Source: Planctomycetota bacterium (lineage in GTDB: Bacteria > Planctomycetota > Planctomycetia > Isosphaerales > Isosphaeraceae). From it: a stretch of 10,480 bases of DNA. The stretch lies in contig JAJYCH010000089.1 in assembly GCA_021778575.1 (NCBI GenBank), positions 1-10,480 of the forward strand, read 5' to 3'. Under the pieces are notes generated by a model. That model did not search any database. It was not told the origin of the DNA and worked only from the letters and a program-made list of their open reading frames with translations. A program made the position numbers and the translations under genes. Shown here one piece after another: positions 8,067-10,480 of this stretch (position 1 is the stretch's first letter; each line of letters opens with the position of its first letter).

Positions 8067-8118
8067 GCGGCGACCGCGATTCGGCCGAGGTCCGGCCTTG
8101 AAGACTCGCGGTCGCCGC
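8067..8118 (+). repeat. Large intercistronic stem-loop between sucB and lpd
   Basis: GCGGCGACCGCGA (8067-8079) and TCGCGGTCGCCGC (8106-8118) are perfect inverted copies, 13 bp, nearly all G-C. The 26-base loop contains a smaller hairpin, GGCCG (8083-8087) with CGGCC (8093-8097). The end of the right arm, CCGCG (8115-8119), can alternatively pair with CGCGG (8125-8129). No T-run follows. It fills most of the 114-base gap and could be a transcript-processing or stability element, a partial terminator setting lpd output, or a repeated palindromic element. Confidence 0.7.
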
Positions 8119-8146
8119 GTTCTGCGCGGAACTACCATCGAAAGCG

Positions 8147-8152
8147 AAGGAG
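8147..8152 (+). promoter_or_regulatory. Ribosome binding site fixing the GTG start of lpd
   Basis: AAGGAG lies 6 bases before the GTG at 8159. It decides the start: the next in-frame candidate ATG would fall inside the FAD-binding domain. Confidence 0.8.
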
Positions 8153-8158
8153 CCTGCG

Positions 8159-9592
8159 GTGTCGGAGCGTTACGACCTGGTGGTGATCGGCGCCGGCCCC
8201 GGCGGTTATGTGGCAGCCATTCGCGCCGCTCAACTCGGGATGAAGGTGGCTTGCGTTGAGAAACGCGCGACACTGGGCGGCGTTTGCCTGAACATCGGCT
8301 GCATCCCGAGCAAGGCCCTGCTCGATTCGAGCGAGCTTTACAGCCTGGCCACCCACAAATTCGCCAAGCATGGGATCAAGCTCGGCTCCGTCGAGATCGA
8401 CCTCAAGGCGATGCACGGCCGCAAGGACACCGTGGTCAAGGAGCTGACCGACGGCGTCAAGTTCCTGTTCCGCAAGAACAATATCACCACCCTGTTCGGA
8501 ACCGCCCGGGTCGCCTCGCCGACCTCGGTGATCGTCAAGGACAACGACGGGGCCGAAACCACGCTCGACGCCACGAACATCCTGCTGGCCACCGGCAGCC
8601 TGCCGATCAACCTGCCGTTCCTCCCGTTCGACGGTCAGACGGTCGTCGGTTCGACCGAGGCTCTGGCGTTCGAGACCGTTCCCGACCATCTCCTGGTCGT
8701 GGGCGGCGGCTACATCGGGCTCGAACTCGGCTCGGTCTGGAAGCGGCTGGGGGCGAAGGTCACGGTCGTCGAATTCTTGCCCAGGATCACGCCGCTGGCC
8801 GACACCGAGATGGGGGCCTTGCTGTTCAAGAGCCTGACCAAGCAAGGGCTTGAATTTCAGATGGAAACCAAGGTGACCGGAGCGAAGGTCGCCAACGGCC
8901 GGGCGCTTGTCACCGCCGAGACCAAGGACGGCCAGACGCTGACTTACGACGTCGCCAAGGTCCTGGTCTCGGTCGGCCGCCGGCCGTTTACCGAAGGGCT
9001 GGGGCTGGAAGCCGTCGGGGTGAAGGTTGACCCCAAGACCGGCAAGGTCGCGACCGATGCCCACTTCAAGACCAGCGTGCCGACGATCTCGGCGATCGGC
9101 GACCTGATCGACGGACCAATGCTCGCCCACAAGGCCGAGGACGAGGGGATGGCCTGCGCCGAGATCCTCGCAGGCAAGGCGGGGCACGTCAATTACGAGA
9201 CGATCCCGAGCGTGATCTATACCTGGCCCGAGATGGCCAGCGTGGGAATCACCGAGGAGCAGGCCAAGGCGAAGGGAATCGACTACAAGGTCGGCAAGTT
9301 CCCGTTCATCGCCAACGGTCGGGCCAAGGCGATGGACGAGGTGGAAGGACTGGTCAAGATCCTCGCCGACGCGAAGACCGACCGGGTCCTGGGCGTCCAC
9401 ATCTTCGGCCCCAGGGCGTCGGACCTGATCGCCGAGGCCGTGACGACCATGGAATTCGCCGGCAGCGCCGAGGATATCGCCCGGATCTGCCACTCGCACC
9501 CGACCCTCTCCGAAGCCGTCCGGGAGGCCGCCCTCGATGTCGACAGCCGAGCGATCCACTCCGCCCCACGAGCCAAGGTCGCCGGACGTTGA
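8159..9592 (+). CDS. lpdA: Dihydrolipoyl dehydrogenase (E3)
   Basis: E3 reoxidises the dihydrolipoyl arm of E2 and passes electrons through FAD to NAD+. The 477-residue product has the FAD motif VVIGAGPGGYVAAIRAAQLG (GAGPGG at 11-16), the redox-active disulfide GGVCLNIGCIPSKALL (Cys43 and Cys48), the NAD-binding GGGYIGLELG (182-191), the second FAD motif SAIGDLIDGPMLAHKAEDEG (Gly314-Asp315), and the dimer-interface catalytic pair in HSHPTLSE (His447, Glu452). Length and residues are normal for the family. It begins with GTG behind a strong ribosome binding site. Its place after sucA-sucB suggests it serves the 2-oxoglutarate complex; whether it is the cell's only E3, shared with pyruvate and glycine cleavage complexes, cannot be seen here. 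The 3' end overlaps the next gene by 56 bases. Confidence 0.97.
   Translation: MSERYDLVVIGAGPGGYVAAIRAAQLGMKVACVEKRATLGGVCLNIGCIPSKALLDSSELYSLATHKFAKHGIKLGSVEIDLKAMHGRKDTVVKELTDGVKFLFRKNNITTLFGTARVASPTSVIVKDNDGAETTLDATNILLATGSLPINLPFLPFDGQTVVGSTEALAFETVPDHLLVVGGGYIGLELGSVWKRLGAKVTVVEFLPRITPLADTEMGALLFKSLTKQGLEFQMETKVTGAKVANGRALVTAETKDGQTLTYDVAKVLVSVGRRPFTEGLGLEAVGVKVDPKTGKVATDAHFKTSVPTISAIGDLIDGPMLAHKAEDEGMACAEILAGKAGHVNYETIPSVIYTWPEMASVGITEEQAKAKGIDYKVGKFPFIANGRAKAMDEVEGLVKILADAKTDRVLGVHIFGPRASDLIAEAVTTMEFAGSAEDIARICHSHPTLSEAVREAALDVDSRAIHSAPRAKVAGR
9522..9527 (+). promoter_or_regulatory. Ribosome binding site of the Uma2-family gene, inside lpd
   Basis: GGGAGG lies 9 bases before the ATG at 9537 and within the lpd coding region. 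It supports the overlapping start over a later in-frame GTG beyond the lpd stop. Confidence 0.55.
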
Positions 9593-10250
9593 GGTCGACG
9601 AAGACGACCTCCTGACCGTCCCCGATCATCTCGTGACCGGCTTCCTCCTGAACAATCCCGTCCTCGCCCGGAAATTCAAGGCGAGGCGGGAGAAGTCCCC
9701 CTCGGCGCCACGCGACGAGGTCTGGGAGGGGGTTTATATCATGTCACCGATGGCGAATGTCGAACATCAAGATTTCATCGGCCGGCTGACGGCTGCTTTG
9801 ATTTCCATCGTCGACATTTTGGGTGGCGGGAAAGTCTTCCCGGGCCTGAACGTCAGCGATCGGATCGATGATTGGAAATCGAATTATCGAGAGCCCGACG
9901 TCGCGGTCTATCTTCCGGGCAACCCAGCTACCTTCCGCAAGGCTTTCGTCTGCGGCGGTCCCGACTTTGCCGTCGAGATCCTCAGCGACAACGACCTGGC
10001 ACGCCAGAAGCTCGACTTCTATGCCAGGGTCAACACTCGCGAACTCCTGATCCTCGACCGCGATCCCTGGGCGCTCGAACTATATCGCCTGATTAACGGC
10101 AAGCTCGAACTGATGGGGATCTCGACGCCGGAATCGCCCGAGACCTTGACCAGCGCGGTCCTCCCGCTAACCTTACGACTGGTCCTCGGCGAAAATCGAC
10201 CGACGATCGAGTTGGGCCGGCTCGATGGCGCCCAGACCTGGCGGATTTGA
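9537..10250 (+). CDS. Uma2-family protein (PD-(D/E)XK restriction-endonuclease-like fold)
   Basis: The product is 237 residues. After a ~40-residue Ser/Pro/acid-rich N-terminus it follows the Uma2 (formerly DUF820) pattern: DEVWEGVYIMSPMANVEHQ, then YREPDVAVYLP with Asp121, PDFAVEILSDND with Glu147, and ARQKLDFYARVNTRELLILD with Lys158, ending in a strand-rich tail. Asp121, Glu147 and Lys158 fit the metal and catalytic positions of the PD-(D/E)XK fold, so the site looks intact. The family is abundant in cyanobacteria and planctomycetes, and its cellular role is not established; nuclease activity is predicted from the fold. The start overlaps lpd by 56 bases and has its own ribosome binding site, so it probably shares the lpd transcript without an evident functional link. 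If the start were after the overlap, only the variable N-terminus would be lost. Confidence 0.85.
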   Translation: MSTAERSTPPHEPRSPDVEVDEDDLLTVPDHLVTGFLLNNPVLARKFKARREKSPSAPRDEVWEGVYIMSPMANVEHQDFIGRLTAALISIVDILGGGKVFPGLNVSDRIDDWKSNYREPDVAVYLPGNPATFRKAFVCGGPDFAVEILSDNDLARQKLDFYARVNTRELLILDRDPWALELYRLINGKLELMGISTPESPETLTSAVLPLTLRLVLGENRPTIELGRLDGAQTWRI

Positions 10251-10298
10251 GAACCTCGCACGAAGGCGACCGCCCTCGCCACTCCAGGACCAGACACC

Positions 10299-10480
10299 TT
10301 GAGCCTCATCATCTCCCCCCAAGGCGCCTACCGGGGTACGGAATGTTCCGACCGCCTGGAGGCGTACCGGATGGTCCGCCGCCAGACCGAAACCCTGGCC
10401 GAACCGCTTGAGCCCGAGGATTTCGTCGTCCAGTCGATGCCCGACGCCAGCCCGGTCAAGTGGCACATGGCCCACACCAC
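10299..10480 (+). CDS. egtB: N-terminus of an EgtB-type ergothioneine biosynthesis sulfoxide synthase (partial)
   Basis: EgtB is a non-haem iron enzyme that joins a cysteine-containing thiol to N-trimethylhistidine, forming the sulfoxide intermediate of ergothioneine. Sixty codons are visible before the window ends. The sequence [20 protein letters not shown], then [20 protein letters not shown] and AHT, matches the start of the DinB-like N-terminal domain of EgtB. His59, in WHMAHT, is at the place of the first iron-ligand histidine (WDLAH in mycobacterial EgtB). The start appears to be TTG at 10299, with AGGA (10286-10289) 9 bases before it; the frame has no ATG or GTG between the Uma2 stop (10248-10250) and this point, and the ATG at 10371 would remove conserved-looking residues. 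The 48 bases before it show only a weak 5-bp hairpin. The FGE-sulfatase-like catalytic domain would lie beyond the window, so the identification rests on the N-terminus. Confidence 0.75.
   Translation, partial: MSLIISPQGAYRGTECSDRLEAYRMVRRQTETLAEPLEPEDFVVQSMPDASPVKWHMAHT

Noticed and set aside
8132..9559. A 475-codon minus-strand open frame opposite lpd, and a similar 310-codon one opposite sucB (7022-7954).
   Set aside because: Same composition artefact; both lie wholly or almost wholly opposite well-identified genes and show no family motifs.
10265..10280. Hairpin GGCGA/TCGCC after the Uma2 stop as a terminator.
   Set aside because: Only 5 bp with a 6-base loop and no T-run; expected by chance in this base composition.
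10323..10370. Two similar short segments (GGCGCCTACCGG and GGCGTACCGG) near the start of egtB.
   Set aside because: They lie in coding sequence, encode similar Ala-Tyr-Arg triplets by chance, and show no wider repeat.

Overview
The window is GC-rich, gene-dense bacterial chromosome. It holds ordinary housekeeping genes plus a few accessory ones. Several features suggest a planctomycete, probably of the Isosphaeraceae type: strong codon bias with many long antisense shadow frames, a LURP-one-related protein, a Uma2-family protein, a small CxxCH cytochrome with its haem motif at the C-terminus, and an EgtB-type enzyme. The taxonomic guess is inference from gene style, not a measured match.

Left part (1-2977). 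The window opens inside the C-terminal end of a thioredoxin-fold protein (DsbD-like). Nine bases later it meets, tail to tail, purM on the minus strand (AIR synthetase of purine synthesis). A divergent intergenic region (1463-1748) separates purM from a secreted class II-type c cytochrome on the plus strand. That gene converges on a minus-strand LURP-one/tubby-like protein, with a strong hairpin between them.

Middle part (2978-9592). A short lipoate-protein-ligase-like gene is followed by a 272-base leader region with several potential RNA hairpins. Then comes the complete 2-oxoglutarate dehydrogenase set: sucA (E1), sucB (E2, one lipoyl domain) and lpd (E3). sucA and sucB are 4 bases apart. 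sucB and lpd are separated by 114 bases holding a perfect 13-bp stem-loop. The layout makes functional sense: the E2 lipoyl-lysine made by sucB is the kind of target the upstream ligase-like enzyme would modify, and E3 reoxidises that lipoyl arm.

Right part (9537-10480). A Uma2-family (PD-(D/E)XK-like) gene starts inside the 3' end of lpd, overlapping it by 56 bases and with its own ribosome binding site. After a 48-base gap the window ends within the first 60 codons of an egtB-like gene for ergothioneine-type sulfoxide synthesis, apparently starting with TTG.

I do not see a clearly new biological system. The points most worth a second look are the truncated ligase next to the 2-oxoglutarate dehydrogenase operon, the structured leader of sucA, the sucB-lpd stem-loop and the Uma2 gene overlapping lpd. 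No CRISPR array, tRNA, rRNA, transposase or long repeat was recognised.
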